NCBI RefSeq assembly: GCF_900095135.1 | Contig: NZ_LT605205.1 | Coordinates: 2,914,001 to 2,978,000, forward strand | Direction: 5' to 3' | DNA: 64,000 nucleotides | Source: Proteiniphilum saccharofermentans | Lineage (GTDB): Bacteria; Bacteroidota; Bacteroidia; Bacteroidales; Dysgonomonadaceae | Shown here: piece by piece, positions 8,044 to 16,683 of the stretch | Position numbering within the stretch: position 1 is the first letter of the stretch | Layout: every line of letters starts with the position of its first letter | Program-made: the position numbers and the translations under genes | Notes under the pieces: model-generated | Told to the model about the DNA's origin: nothing | The model's input: the letters and a program-made list of their open reading frames with translations, nothing else | Database searches by the model: none

Positions 8044-9456
8044 CTACGGAGTGAATATTTCAGCCTTTTTTTCAGGCAGATGACCACTTCGGATACGCCA
8101 TTCGTTGGGATATAAATTATTTGCCCGGTTGCCTATATTTTTCACAAAACCCAGCGGTTCACCCTTATAAGTGAGGATCAAATAGCCTTTGGGTGCATCC
8201 GCGAGGATAATCGACTCCCGACGCAGATAAGAAACAGCCTCCTCGTAAACCACCTCATATATGGGGTATGCACTGAGATTAAGCTCCCTGCTCATCGCCA
8301 ACATATGGGAGGGAATAAAATCCTTCCCTTTCTTCTCACCAAGTTCTATACCCATTGAGACTGTTTTCAACCGCTCATTCAAGGTAACAATAACCTCTGA
8401 ATACTCCACAGGCAGGGCAAAAATACGGTTACCATCTTCCATAAAAATAAAGGAATCAGGGTGTAGCAATAGATTTGCATATGCAGAACGGTCTTTCATA
8501 AAAGGCAATGGCTTTTTTTTATTTTTGCTTCTTACCCGTTGCCCTCCAACAGTGGCATCTTCTGCTCCTGCCTCAGCTTTTCTCAGTATTGTCACAAATA
8601 ATCCTTCGCCCTGCGTTTTATGAGGAAAAAAACGATAGCCCTTTACCCGCTTGTCGAGCGAAGAAGAGACCCCCCACCCTTTATCCGTTGTCACAGATAC
8701 AAATTCCGCACCCAGTTCCCGTGCAATCCAAAAAGCATTCTCTTCATTTTCAAGAGTATTGTAAGTGCAGGTGCTGAAAATAAGCAACCCACCCGGTTTA
8801 AGTGCCGGCCAAATATCATTCAGTATATCTCTTTGCCGTACTGCGCACATCTCCACATTTTGCATTGACCACTCCTCCACGGCTATCTCATCCTTCCGGA
8901 ACATTCCCTCTCCCGAACAGGGAGCATCCACCAGCACCAGGTCAAAAAGATGGGGAAATGCAGAGAAATCCTTTGCCATATTATTTGTGACCAATACATT
9001 TGCATAACCCAATTTCGATATAGTCTCAGACAATACATGGGCGCGCTGACGAACCAGTTCATTGCCCACCAGCAGGCTTCCCTCGGGAAGGGCAGAAAGC
9101 AGGGAGACCGATTTACCACCGGGAGCAGCACATAAATCGAGACACACTGCCGGTTCTGTCACCAATTCACGGACCACATGCTCCACAAACATAGAAGAGG
9201 CTTCCTGCACATAATAATATCCGGCATGAAAAAGAGGATCAAAGGTAAAAGCTGGTCGCTCTTCCAGGTAAAGCCCCCACTGGGACCAAGGTACCCGTTT
9301 AGAGGGGAAAACCGATTCCATCGGGTTACGAACCGCTTTCGAGGGATTCAGACGAAGACTGACCGACGCATCACCGGACAATGCAGACAAAAACAATTCT
9401 GTCTCACTCCCAAGTAATGGGCGGACAGATGATATAAAATCCGGGGGAAAATTCAT
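8044..9456 (-). CDS. rsmF: rRNA (cytosine-C5-)-methyltransferase, RsmF/RsmB family
   Basis: A 470-residue enzyme of the NOL1/NOP2/Sun family, which methylates C5 of cytosine in rRNA with S-adenosylmethionine. The SAM-binding motif is CLDLCAAPGGKS (about 105-116). The two cysteines of the mechanism are in VDAPCSGEGM (Cys180) and STCTYN (Cys230). A C-terminal extension of about 170 residues resembles the RsmF type, with a PUA-like end. It would act on the small ribosomal subunit. It has its own promoter at 9476-9505. Confidence 0.88.
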   Translation of the reverse strand: MNFPPDFISSVRPLLGSETELFLSALSGDASVSLRLNPSKAVRNPMESVFPSKRVPWSQWGLYLEERPAFTFDPLFHAGYYYVQEASSMFVEHVVRELVTEPAVCLDLCAAPGGKSVSLLSALPEGSLLVGNELVRQRAHVLSETISKLGYANVLVTNNMAKDFSAFPHLFDLVLVDAPCSGEGMFRKDEIAVEEWSMQNVEMCAVRQRDILNDIWPALKPGGLLIFSTCTYNTLENEENAFWIARELGAEFVSVTTDKGWGVSSSLDKRVKGYRFFPHKTQGEGLFVTILRKAEAGAEDATVGGQRVRSKNKKKPLPFMKDRSAYANLLLHPDSFIFMEDGNRIFALPVEYSEVIVTLNERLKTVSMGIELGEKKGKDFIPSHMLAMSRELNLSAYPIYEVVYEEAVSYLRRESIILADAPKGYLILTYKGEPLGFVKNIGNRANNLYPNEWRIRSGHLPEKKAEIFTP

Positions 9457-9475
9457 CTGTTTATTATTTTAATTA

Positions 9476-9505
9476 CAAAGATAAAAGTTTTTTTCGCTTA
9501 TCAAA
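9476..9505 (-). promoter_or_regulatory. Promoter of the rsmF-like gene
   Basis: Minus-strand TTTG (9502-9505), an 18-base spacer, then TATCTTTG (9476-9483). Predicted leader about 13-15 bases before the ATG at 9456. Confidence 0.55.
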
Positions 9506-9544
9506 TTAATTTCCATACCCGTTTATACTCTTGATAAAAAACAG

Positions 9545-9552
9545 TATCTTTG
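9545..9552 (+). promoter_or_regulatory. -7 box of the sugar isomerase-like gene
   Basis: TATCTTTG matches TAnnTTTG and stands 33 bases before the ATG at 9585. No clear -33 TTTG is seen at the right distance. Confidence 0.45.
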
Positions 9553-9584
9553 TGACGAAACACTATCATTAAAAAAACGATAAA

Positions 9585-10415
9585 ATGAACAAAATTCTGA
9601 TCCTCGCGGGATTATTGTTATCCCTTTCGATCGTTGCGCAAGATCGCCCTGATCCGCAACCGGCCCCTGACACCTTCGAAAAGTTCAACGTGGGTATGGC
9701 AGGGTACACGTTTGTCAACTTCGATCTCGACAAAACACTGGAGACCTTGGAGAAATGCGATGTAAAATACCTCTGCATTAAAGATTTCCATCTCCCCTTT
9801 AACAGTACCGACCAGGAAATAGCCGATTTTCATACCAAACTAAAATCCAAAGGTGTTACAGGTTATGCTGTCGGCCCCATCTATATGCGTTCAGAAAAAG
9901 AGGTTGACAATGCCTTTGAGTATGCAAAACGTGTAGGTGTCAAACTGATTGTGGGAGTTCCCAATTATGAATTACTGCCTTATGTAGACAAGAAAGTGAA
10001 GGAGTATGATTTTAATTATGCTATTCACCTGCATGGGCCGGATATGCCATTATATCCCGATGCCGATGATGTGTGGAAAAATGTGAAGGATCTGGATCCA
10101 CGTATCGGCATGTGCCTTGACATCGGCCACGATACCCGCAATGGCAAAGATCCTGTCAAGGATCTGGAGAAATATCACTCCCGCGTGTTCGACATTCATA
10201 TTAAAGATGTTACAGGATCCACCAAGGCCGGATACTCAGTGGAGATCGGCCGTGGAATTATCGATATCCCGGCATTCGTAAAAATGCTCCGTCAGGTTGG
10301 ATACGAAGGTGTTTGCAGTCTGGAACACGAACGTAATATGAAAGATCCGTTTTCGGGAATCGCCGAGTCTATCGGTTACTTCCGGGGTGTAATTGCAGCC
10401 ACAAAAGAAAAATAA
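9585..10415 (+). CDS. Exported sugar phosphate isomerase/epimerase-like TIM-barrel protein
   Basis: A 276-residue protein with a signal peptide (MNKILILAGLLLSLSIVAQ) and a xylose-isomerase-like (AP endonuclease 2 family) barrel. Metal-ligand-type motifs are GMCLDIGHDTRN, FDIHIKDVTG and CSLEHE near the C terminus. Family members isomerise or epimerise sugars or inositols with a divalent metal; exported versions are common in Bacteroidetes polysaccharide and sugar-acid use. The substrate is not indicated. It stands as a single gene ended by a good hairpin. Confidence 0.85.
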   Translation: MNKILILAGLLLSLSIVAQDRPDPQPAPDTFEKFNVGMAGYTFVNFDLDKTLETLEKCDVKYLCIKDFHLPFNSTDQEIADFHTKLKSKGVTGYAVGPIYMRSEKEVDNAFEYAKRVGVKLIVGVPNYELLPYVDKKVKEYDFNYAIHLHGPDMPLYPDADDVWKNVKDLDPRIGMCLDIGHDTRNGKDPVKDLEKYHSRVFDIHIKDVTGSTKAGYSVEIGRGIIDIPAFVKMLRQVGYEGVCSLEHERNMKDPFSGIAESIGYFRGVIAATKEK

Positions 10416-10460
10416 TGCTGCGGCAATGTAAAGAGTAATGGGATGACATTACACAATAAC

Positions 10461-10500
10461 CGGGGGATGAATCCGATAAAGGATTCTCCCCTTTTCAATT
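10461..10500 (+). terminator. Rho-independent terminator after the isomerase-like gene
   Basis: GGGG-ATGAATCC (10462-10474) pairs with GGATTCTCCCC (10481-10491) with one bulge and a GATAAA loop, followed by TTTTCAATTT. Confidence 0.6.
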
Positions 10501-10557
10501 TCCGTGGATAATGTACCTTTACCCTATATTTAAAAAATAATTCTGATTTCAGGTAAG

Positions 10558-11127
10558 ATGATAAATATAAATTGTGACAATGATAATATGCGTTGGGAAG
10601 TAATTGAAAGCGAATATCTTCACAGGCGCCCATGGTTGACGGTTCGTCGGGAATCATTACAAATGCCCGACGGGACTGTTGTCCCTGAATATTACGTACT
10701 GGAATACCCCAACTGGGTGAATATCATTGCGATTACCAGGGATAGAAAATTTATTCTGGTAAAACAATACAGGCCGGGGATTGAGAAGACCTGTCTCGAA
10801 CTTTGTGCCGGTGTATGTGAGAAAGAAGATGCATCACCGCTTGTCTCGGCACAACGCGAATTAATGGAAGAAACCGGTTATGGTGGCGGGACATGGAGTG
10901 AATTCATGTGTGTTGCCCCTAATGCCAGTGCTGCCAATAATTATTCTTATTGTTTTATTGCCGAGAATGTTGAAAAACTGGGAGACCAGGCACTGGACGA
11001 ATCGGAAGAATTGACGGTTCATCTGCTTTCTTTTGAAGAATTGAAAGAACTGCTTGAAAGCGGTAACATTGTCCAGGCCACCATGGCAGCTCCATTATGG
11101 AAATATATGGCATTATATGACAAATAG
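10558..11127 (+). CDS. Nudix hydrolase (ADP-ribose pyrophosphatase-like)
   Basis: A 189-residue cytoplasmic enzyme. The Nudix box is GVCEKEDASPLVSAQRELME followed by ETGY, fitting G-x5-E-x7-REUxEExGU. Before it, FILVKQYRPGIEKTCLELCAG resembles ADP-ribose/nucleoside-diphosphate-sugar pyrophosphatases, which cleave NDP-X compounds in house-cleaning or NAD-related metabolism. An AGGTAAG lies just before the ATG at 10558, favouring it over the in-frame ATG at 10588 (MRWEV), which would also give a plausible start. Convergent with the peptide transporter, 8 bases apart. Confidence 0.87.
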   Translation: MININCDNDNMRWEVIESEYLHRRPWLTVRRESLQMPDGTVVPEYYVLEYPNWVNIIAITRDRKFILVKQYRPGIEKTCLELCAGVCEKEDASPLVSAQRELMEETGYGGGTWSEFMCVAPNASAANNYSYCFIAENVEKLGDQALDESEELTVHLLSFEELKELLESGNIVQATMAAPLWKYMALYDK

Positions 11128-11135
11128 GTGCTATT

Positions 11136-12665
11136 TCACCGTACTCCGTGCATCAGCTTTTGCAATTTTTTCGAAAGAAGAAAAAGGATGAGAGAAGCAA
11201 CAGCAGCCATCACAACAAATACCATGAAGAAATCAAACAGGTTTGCAATTTCAATTCCGAAAAGGTATTTCATTTTTCCCTCTTCGGGATAAAGGGAACT
11301 CAGTGTACCGGCCAGTTTATTAGCGGTAGCCATAGAAAGGTACCACACCCCCATCAACAGTGATGCAAAACGTACGGGAGACAACTTATTCACCATCGAC
11401 AGGCCAATAGGCGACAGGCAAAGTTCACCCATAGTATGAATAAAGTAAAGTCCTACAAGCCACATAATGCTCACCTTTACACCCGGCTCCACTCCCTGTA
11501 CACCAATAGCAATCAGGAGGTAACCCAATGATAGCAAAAGCAGTCCGATTGCCTGTTTCTCTGGTGAGGAGGGTTCCCTGTTCCTAGCTCCCAAGGCAAG
11601 CCACAACTGTGCAAACAGCGGCGCCAGAAGAATAACGAATACGGAATTGAACGACTGGAACCAACTGGTAGGCATGGTCCATCCCAGAATATCACGGTTG
11701 GTCTGTTCAGCCGCAAAATAGGTCAATGATATTCCTGCTTGCTCAAAAGCAGACCAGAAGAAGATAACGAAAAAGGCAATGATATAGATTACCCAGATAC
11801 GCTGACGCTCAATTTTAGTCAGCGATTTGTCAGATATTACAAAAGCCGGAACAACCAATGCGGCGGCATAGATAAAAGCTCCGATCAGATCATCCTTGAA
11901 CAGATACATAAAGAGCGCAAACAGGCCACCGGCCACAACAATCCACAACACTATTTCTTTGAATGTGTACTTTACAGAGGGAGTTGTACCGGTTGATTCC
12001 CTCTTTCTTTTTGCAGCCGCTTCAATTCCGATAGGATTTCCGGCGGGATCGACCAGATACTTATCTTTTCGCAGCACATAAAGGATAAGACACAACAAAG
12101 AAACTATTGCCGCCACGAGAAATCCCCACTTGAAATCGGCCGGATCGCCCGTATCACCCAAAAATCCGCAAATAAGAGGTGCGACAAATGCCCCAAGATT
12201 TACTCCCATATAGAAGATGGTATAGGCAGAGTCAAGCCTTCTGTCACCCGGTTCATACAATTGACCGACGAAAGTGGATACATTGGGTTTGAAGAAACCG
12301 TTCCCGAAAATCAGGGCACCCAATCCCAGATACATCAACCATCTTGCCGGTCCGGGATATTGGAAATAGAGGGCACTAAAAAACATCAGCAGTTGTCCGA
12401 TCACCATCAGGACAGTCCCCCAAAAAGTGGAACGCCGCATCCCCCAATATTTGTCGGCTACATAGCCGCCGATAAGGGGTGTGAGGTAAACCAATCCTGT
12501 GTAATTCCCATAGATAAGCGCGGAAAGATCCTTGTCCATCATCAACGCATTGATCATATAGAGTACAAAGAGCGCACGCATGCCATAATAGCCGAAACGT
12601 TCGGCAATAGAAATGGAAAATACGAAGTAAAGCCCTTTAGGGTGTTTGACGGTTGTTGTAGCCAT
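11136..12665 (-). CDS. Proton-dependent oligopeptide transporter (POT/PTR family MFS)
   Basis: A 509-residue inner-membrane protein with about 14 hydrophobic segments. The signature of the POT family is visible: ERFGYYGMRALFVLYM in helix 1 (the ExxERFxYY pattern), then GGYVADKYWGMRR between helices 2 and 3, and FYMGVNLGAFVAPLICG in helix 5. These transporters bring in di- and tripeptides with protons. A peptide importer fits the proteolytic, amino-acid-fermenting set of enzymes in this window. It is a single gene with a -7 box at 12690-12697. Confidence 0.92.
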   Translation of the reverse strand: MATTTVKHPKGLYFVFSISIAERFGYYGMRALFVLYMINALMMDKDLSALIYGNYTGLVYLTPLIGGYVADKYWGMRRSTFWGTVLMVIGQLLMFFSALYFQYPGPARWLMYLGLGALIFGNGFFKPNVSTFVGQLYEPGDRRLDSAYTIFYMGVNLGAFVAPLICGFLGDTGDPADFKWGFLVAAIVSLLCLILYVLRKDKYLVDPAGNPIGIEAAAKRKRESTGTTPSVKYTFKEIVLWIVVAGGLFALFMYLFKDDLIGAFIYAAALVVPAFVISDKSLTKIERQRIWVIYIIAFFVIFFWSAFEQAGISLTYFAAEQTNRDILGWTMPTSWFQSFNSVFVILLAPLFAQLWLALGARNREPSSPEKQAIGLLLLSLGYLLIAIGVQGVEPGVKVSIMWLVGLYFIHTMGELCLSPIGLSMVNKLSPVRFASLLMGVWYLSMATANKLAGTLSSLYPEEGKMKYLFGIEIANLFDFFMVFVVMAAVASLILFLLSKKLQKLMHGVR

Positions 12666-12689
12666 AATTGTGAATAAGGATTAATTTTG

Positions 12690-12697
12690 CAAAAGTA
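12690..12697 (-). promoter_or_regulatory. -7 box of the peptide transporter gene
   Basis: TACTTTTG on the minus strand, 25 bases before the ATG at 12665; no good -33 TTTG is seen. Confidence 0.45.
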
Positions 12698-12800
12698 GCC
12701 ATTTTGATCAGATTAATCCCTCCTTAAAACCAAACATTTTTGATATATATACCGGAAAGCATCTCTTCTTTACCCTATTTTATCTATTTTTGCAAATGAA

Positions 12801-12896
12801 TCTCCCCGTCGCAAGCGGGCGGGGTATCTTAGAGGAATAATTATTACTCCCCGCTGCAAGCAGGGGGAATTAAACCCTAAGAGATTAAAAGGTCTG
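12801..12896 (+). repeat. REP-like double hairpin element
   Basis: Two related GC-rich hairpins lie about 45 bases apart. The first has CCCCGTC / GGCGGGG (12804-12810 and 12818-12824) around GCAAGCG. The second has CCCC / GGGG (12849-12852 and 12863-12866) around GCTGCAAGCA. The first is followed by TATCTTAGAGG and the second by CCCTAAGAGATT, roughly inverted to each other. A pair of short hairpins with a shared GCAAGC core in a gap looks like a REP/BIME unit, as mobilised by RAYT transposases, or a MITE. Confidence 0.5.
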
Positions 12897-12906
12897 CAAA
12901 CGAGAA

Positions 12907-13617
12907 ATGAAGAACCCGGTACTTTATTTAATTCCCGTCACATTGGGCGATACACCTGTTGAGAAGGTAATTCCTTCCTTCAACACAACGGTGGTATCTG
13001 GTCTGAAATATTTTATTGTTGAGAATGTACGTTCGGCACGCCGTTTTCTAAAAAAAAGCAATCCCGATATCGATATCGACACACTCACCTTTTATGAACT
13101 GAACAAACATACCGACCCCAACCAGATCGTAAGTTATTTGACACCCATGAAATCGGGAGAAAATATGGGGGTAATCTCCGAAGCCGGCTGTCCAGCCGTA
13201 GCCGATCCCGGCGCAGATATGGTGGCTATTGCCCAACAGGAAGGCTACAGGGTTGTTCCGCTGGTAGGACCTTCTTCCATTTTGATGGCAATTATGGCTT
13301 CCGGATTCAACGGACAAAGTTTTTCATTCCATGGTTACCTACCAATCGATGCGGGTGAGCGGATAAAAAAACTGAAACAGCTTGAAACAAGGGCATACAA
13401 TGAAGACCAGACCCAAATCTTCATTGAAACACCGTATCGTAACCTGAAACTGGCGGAAGACATACTACAACACTGTAAACCGCAAACCCGGTTATGTATT
13501 GCCATGAACATCTCCTGCGAAGATGAATTCATTGTAACGCGAAGTGTAAAGGCATGGAAAGGTAAACTGCCTGATATGCATAAAAAACCGACTGTTTTCC
13601 TGATTTATAGGGGTTGA
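12907..13617 (+). CDS. RsmI-like SAM-dependent methyltransferase (tetrapyrrole methylase fold)
   Basis: A 236-residue enzyme of the RsmI family (16S rRNA C1402 2'-O-methyltransferase) or its Bacteroidetes paralogue. Family signs are LYLIPVTLGDTP at the start, VISEAGCPAVADPGADMV (the EAGxPxxxDPG motif), VVPLVGPSSILMAIMASGF, and FIETPYRN. Compared with RsmI it lacks the C-terminal extension. The short protein is complete. Its stop codon overlaps the TTG from which the truncated rhomboid frame starts, so the junction of the two looks like a deletion point. Confidence 0.85.
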   Translation: MKNPVLYLIPVTLGDTPVEKVIPSFNTTVVSGLKYFIVENVRSARRFLKKSNPDIDIDTLTFYELNKHTDPNQIVSYLTPMKSGENMGVISEAGCPAVADPGADMVAIAQQEGYRVVPLVGPSSILMAIMASGFNGQSFSFHGYLPIDAGERIKKLKQLETRAYNEDQTQIFIETPYRNLKLAEDILQHCKPQTRLCIAMNISCEDEFIVTRSVKAWKGKLPDMHKKPTVFLIYRG

Positions 13618-14036
13618 AAATTGGTTTCATCTCTTTTATTGTCCTGTACATCTCCTCATTGGCAATATCCATCCTTCCCTCCTATTTCAAACAAAAAAAC
13701 AACAAGCCTTACCGGGGTCTCGGCGCTTCCGGTGCGGTTTCAGCTATCGTTTTCGCTTATGTGTTGGTCAACCCGATGAATTTCATGGGAATCATGTTTA
13801 TTCCGGTCATGCTCCCCGCCTTTCTTTTCGGTATAATTTTCTTGCTGGTCGCCTTCTATCTCGACCGGAAACAAACAGGTCGTATCAACCACTCGGCACA
13901 CATCTCCGGGGGAATTTACGGTTTACTCTATATGATTGTCGTTTTTTTCACGCTCGAAGATATAAATCTCCCGGCATTATTTTTGGACCGGATAAAAATA
14001 GATTCGATTTCCGACCTTTTTTATTTCGGCATTTAA
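13614..14036 (+). pseudogene. Rhomboid-family intramembrane protease, N-terminal part missing
   Basis: The 140 codons encode the C-terminal half of a rhomboid. GLGASGAVSAIVFAYV carries the catalytic Ser of the GASG motif at about residue 39, and INHSAHISGGIYGLLY carries the catalytic His. In full-length family members the GASG lies around residue 120-130, after three membrane helices, including the helix with the HxxxN oxyanion residues; here those are absent. The frame begins only at a TTG overlapping the stop of the preceding gene, and a stop codon lies just upstream. This reads as a 5' deletion; activity is unlikely. Confidence 0.7.
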
Positions 14037-14211
14037 ACAGTTTCCGAAAAGCACGAAGGAAGCAGTACTCAGAAAATATATAAAGACTTACTACCTCGAA
14101 ATAATTAAAAGCAGAAAAGGTTAGACTGATGTTCTAAAAAAACAGAATAATTTATTCCGGACATAAGTTTGTATTCACGACACATGATATGGCTCATTGA
14201 AACTTTTTCCC

Positions 14212-14219
14212 TACATTTG
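14212..14219 (+). promoter_or_regulatory. -7 box of murB
   Basis: TACATTTG matches TAnnTTTG. It lies 27 bases before the ATG at 14247 and downstream of the longer in-frame start at 14169, so it decides the murB start. No clear -33 box. Confidence 0.5.
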
Positions 14220-14246
14220 CATTTCGATATTACACCTTGTTCGGTA

Positions 14247-15245
14247 ATGACCACAAAATATAACGTACAACTGCAACCATTTAACTCTTTCCGTACGAAA
14301 GCGTCGGCAAAAATATTCTGTGAACCGCAATCGGCAGAGGAACTTTCGGAAATCATCCACACTTTTCCCGATGAACAGAAATTGGTGCTTGGGAACGGTT
14401 TCAATTTGTTTTTCACCAAAGATTTCGAAGGATTGGTTATTAAACCTGCCATACGGGGTATCCATATTCTGGCGGAAACTGATCGGTGTGTAGAAATTGA
14501 AGTCGGTGCGGCAGAAGATTGGGACCAGTTTGTTGCTTATTGTGTGGAGAATGGTTACGCCGGTATCGAGAATTTGTCGCTTATTCCCGGTTCAGTAGGT
14601 GCAAGTCCGGTTCAGAATATCGGTGCGTACGGTACGGAGGCGATGGATGTGATCACCAAGGTGAAAACGGTGGAACTTCAGACAGGGAATTACAAAGAAC
14701 TCTCCAACGAGGAGTGCGGATTCGGATACCGCGACAGCATTTTTAAACGCACCGGACTCTATGTAATCACTTCCGTGGTTTTCAAATTGGAAAAGTCGTT
14801 TCAATATAAAGAGAAATATATCGACTTAAGCCGTGAGTTGGAAGGTATTTCCTCTCCAGACCTTACCCAGGTTCGTGATGCCATTATCCGTATCCGCAAC
14901 CGGAAATTGCCCGATTATAAAATACTGCCGAATGCCGGAAGTTTTTTCAAAAATCCTGTGCTTACGGAAGAGGAAAAAGATCAATTACAACAGCAACTAC
15001 CGGATGTCCCGATTTACAATGTTGGAGAAGGACAATTCAAAACATCGGCGGCATTTCTGATAGATAAGGCCGGATATAAAGGGAAGCGGCACAGAATGGT
15101 AGGTACTTATACCCGCCATTCACTTATCATTGTGAATTATGGTACTGAAAACGGAAAGGAAATCGTGGACTTTATGCACAAAATACAACAGGAAGTACTA
15201 CAACAATTCGGTGTGCTACTCGAACCGGAAGTACGTATTTATTAA
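14247..15245 (+). CDS. murB: UDP-N-acetylenolpyruvoylglucosamine reductase
   Basis: A 332-residue cytoplasmic flavoenzyme that reduces UDP-GlcNAc-enolpyruvate to UDP-MurNAc, the second step of peptidoglycan synthesis. Visible signs are LQPFNSFRTKASAK at the start, LVLGNGFNLFFTKDFEG in the FAD site, NLSLIPGSVGASPVQNIGAYG, FGYRDSIFK and PNAGSFFKNP, the last holding the catalytic Ser. The C-terminal Glu lies in EPEVRIY. A longer frame from 14169 exists but starts ahead of the promoter. murA follows 9 bases later, so two consecutive steps of the pathway share one transcript. Confidence 0.95.
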   Translation: MTTKYNVQLQPFNSFRTKASAKIFCEPQSAEELSEIIHTFPDEQKLVLGNGFNLFFTKDFEGLVIKPAIRGIHILAETDRCVEIEVGAAEDWDQFVAYCVENGYAGIENLSLIPGSVGASPVQNIGAYGTEAMDVITKVKTVELQTGNYKELSNEECGFGYRDSIFKRTGLYVITSVVFKLEKSFQYKEKYIDLSRELEGISSPDLTQVRDAIIRIRNRKLPDYKILPNAGSFFKNPVLTEEEKDQLQQQLPDVPIYNVGEGQFKTSAAFLIDKAGYKGKRHRMVGTYTRHSLIIVNYGTENGKEIVDFMHKIQQEVLQQFGVLLEPEVRIY

Positions 15246-15254
15246 CTAAAAAAA

Positions 15255-16568
15255 ATGGTCAACATGTCATCATTTATCATTGAAGGTGGATGCAGCCTCA
15301 AGGGGGAAATTACACCACAGGGAGCCAAGAACGAAGCCCTGCAGGTAATTTGTGCCACCCTGCTCACACAGGAGGAAGTGATCATAGAGAACGTACCTGA
15401 TATATTGGATGTAAACAATCTCATTGCACTACTCTCGGATATGGGAGCCGAAGTGAAAAAATTGGACAGCGGAAGCTATTCCTTCAAAGCGGAAAAGATC
15501 AACCTGGCCTACACTCAATCGAAAGACTTTATGGAAAAGAGTGCCGCCATGAGAGGTTCCATCATGATTGTCGGTCCCCTCCTGGCGCGATTTGGAGAAG
15601 CGGTAGTGCCTAAACCGGGTGGAGACAAGATTGGCCGTAGACGACTGGACACCCATTTCAACGGTATCATGAAATTGGGTGCTGAGCTAATCTTTAATGA
15701 ACAAAAACAGCTCTTTACCCTTTCAGCAAAAAAACTAAACGGGCAATATATCCTGCTTGACGAGGCTTCCGTTACCGGTACTGCCAACCTGTTGATGGCT
15801 GCAGTCCTTGCCGAAGGGGAAACCATCATCTATAACGCAGCCTGTGAACCTTATGTAGAGCAATTGAGCCGGATGCTGGTAAGCATGGGCGCAAAAATCG
15901 AAGGAATTGGCTCCAACAGACTGACAATACATGGTGTCTCCTCCCTTTCCGGTTGCCGTCACCGTCTGCTGCCCGATATGATTGAGATAGGCAGCTTTAT
16001 AGGCATGGCAGCCATGACCGCTTCCGAGCTCACCATAAAAGATTCCTCTATAACCCATCTCGGCATCATTCCCGAAAGCTTTCGCCGCTTAGGTATTATC
16101 GTGGAACAACGCGGGGACGATCTTTACATTCCCCAACAAGATAATTACACCATAGAATCATTTATAGACGGATCCATTCTTACCATTGCCGACGCTCCCT
16201 GGCCGGGACTTACTCCGGACCTCCTCAGCGTATTACTGGTGGTCGCCACCAAAGCGGAAGGATGCGTATTGATCCACCAGAAAATGTTCGAAAGCCGACT
16301 CTTTTTCGTGGACAAACTGATCGACATGGGAGCGCAGATCATCCTCTGTGATCCCCACCGTGCTACTGTGATCGGTATGGGCAAACGATTCCGGCTGAAA
16401 GGTATGACAATGACATCACCCGATATACGGGCCGGTATCTCTTTGTTAATCGCCGCAATGAGTGCGGAGGGTGTAAGCACTATCCATAATATCGACCAAA
16501 TCGACAGAGGATATCAGAATATAGACAAACGTCTCAACGCGTTAGGGGCAAAGATTGAACGGAGATAA
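15255..16568 (+). CDS. murA: UDP-N-acetylglucosamine 1-carboxyvinyltransferase, Asp-type active site
   Basis: A 437-residue EPSP-synthase-fold enzyme adding enolpyruvate to UDP-GlcNAc, the first committed step of peptidoglycan synthesis. GAKNEALQ near the start has the conserved Lys-Asn pair. The mobile loop reads GPLLARFGEAVVPKPGGDKIG: the position of the usual catalytic Cys (Cys115 in E. coli) is Asp124 here. Natural Asp variants remain active and are resistant to fosfomycin, as known from Mycobacterium and Chlamydia. The later Arg in PDIRAGISLL is present. Start at 15255 or the in-frame ATG at 15264 (MSSFIIEGG), which fits the family better. Second gene after murB. Confidence 0.92.
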   Translation: MVNMSSFIIEGGCSLKGEITPQGAKNEALQVICATLLTQEEVIIENVPDILDVNNLIALLSDMGAEVKKLDSGSYSFKAEKINLAYTQSKDFMEKSAAMRGSIMIVGPLLARFGEAVVPKPGGDKIGRRRLDTHFNGIMKLGAELIFNEQKQLFTLSAKKLNGQYILLDEASVTGTANLLMAAVLAEGETIIYNAACEPYVEQLSRMLVSMGAKIEGIGSNRLTIHGVSSLSGCRHRLLPDMIEIGSFIGMAAMTASELTIKDSSITHLGIIPESFRRLGIIVEQRGDDLYIPQQDNYTIESFIDGSILTIADAPWPGLTPDLLSVLLVVATKAEGCVLIHQKMFESRLFFVDKLIDMGAQIILCDPHRATVIGMGKRFRLKGMTMTSPDIRAGISLLIAAMSAEGVSTIHNIDQIDRGYQNIDKRLNALGAKIERR

Positions 16569-16596
16569 TTATCTTTTTCCTGAATTGCACCTATAA

Positions 16597-16618
16597 TGAC
16601 AAATAAGGCTTTTTGTCA
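16597..16618. promoter_or_regulatory. Inverted repeat between murA and korA
   Basis: TGACAAA (16597-16603) and TTTGTCA (16612-16618) are perfectly complementary across 8 bases. No T-run follows, so it is a poor terminator. It lies 11 bases ahead of the korA -33 box and might be an operator. Confidence 0.35.
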
Positions 16619-16628
16619 GAGTAAAATA

Positions 16629-16660
16629 TTTGCTTATTCCACAACTCTTTTATTACTTTG
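16629..16660 (+). promoter_or_regulatory. Promoter of korAB
   Basis: TTTG (16629-16632), a 20-base spacer and TTACTTTG (16653-16660), one base off TAnnTTTG. Predicted leader about 17 bases. Confidence 0.5.
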
Positions 16661-16683
16661 TACTTTATTTATAAAGAAAAATT

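Noticed and set aside
16597-16618. Inverted repeat TGACAAA/TTTGTCA as the murA terminator
   Set aside because: No T-run follows and the stem is AT-rich; it was kept only as a possible operator.
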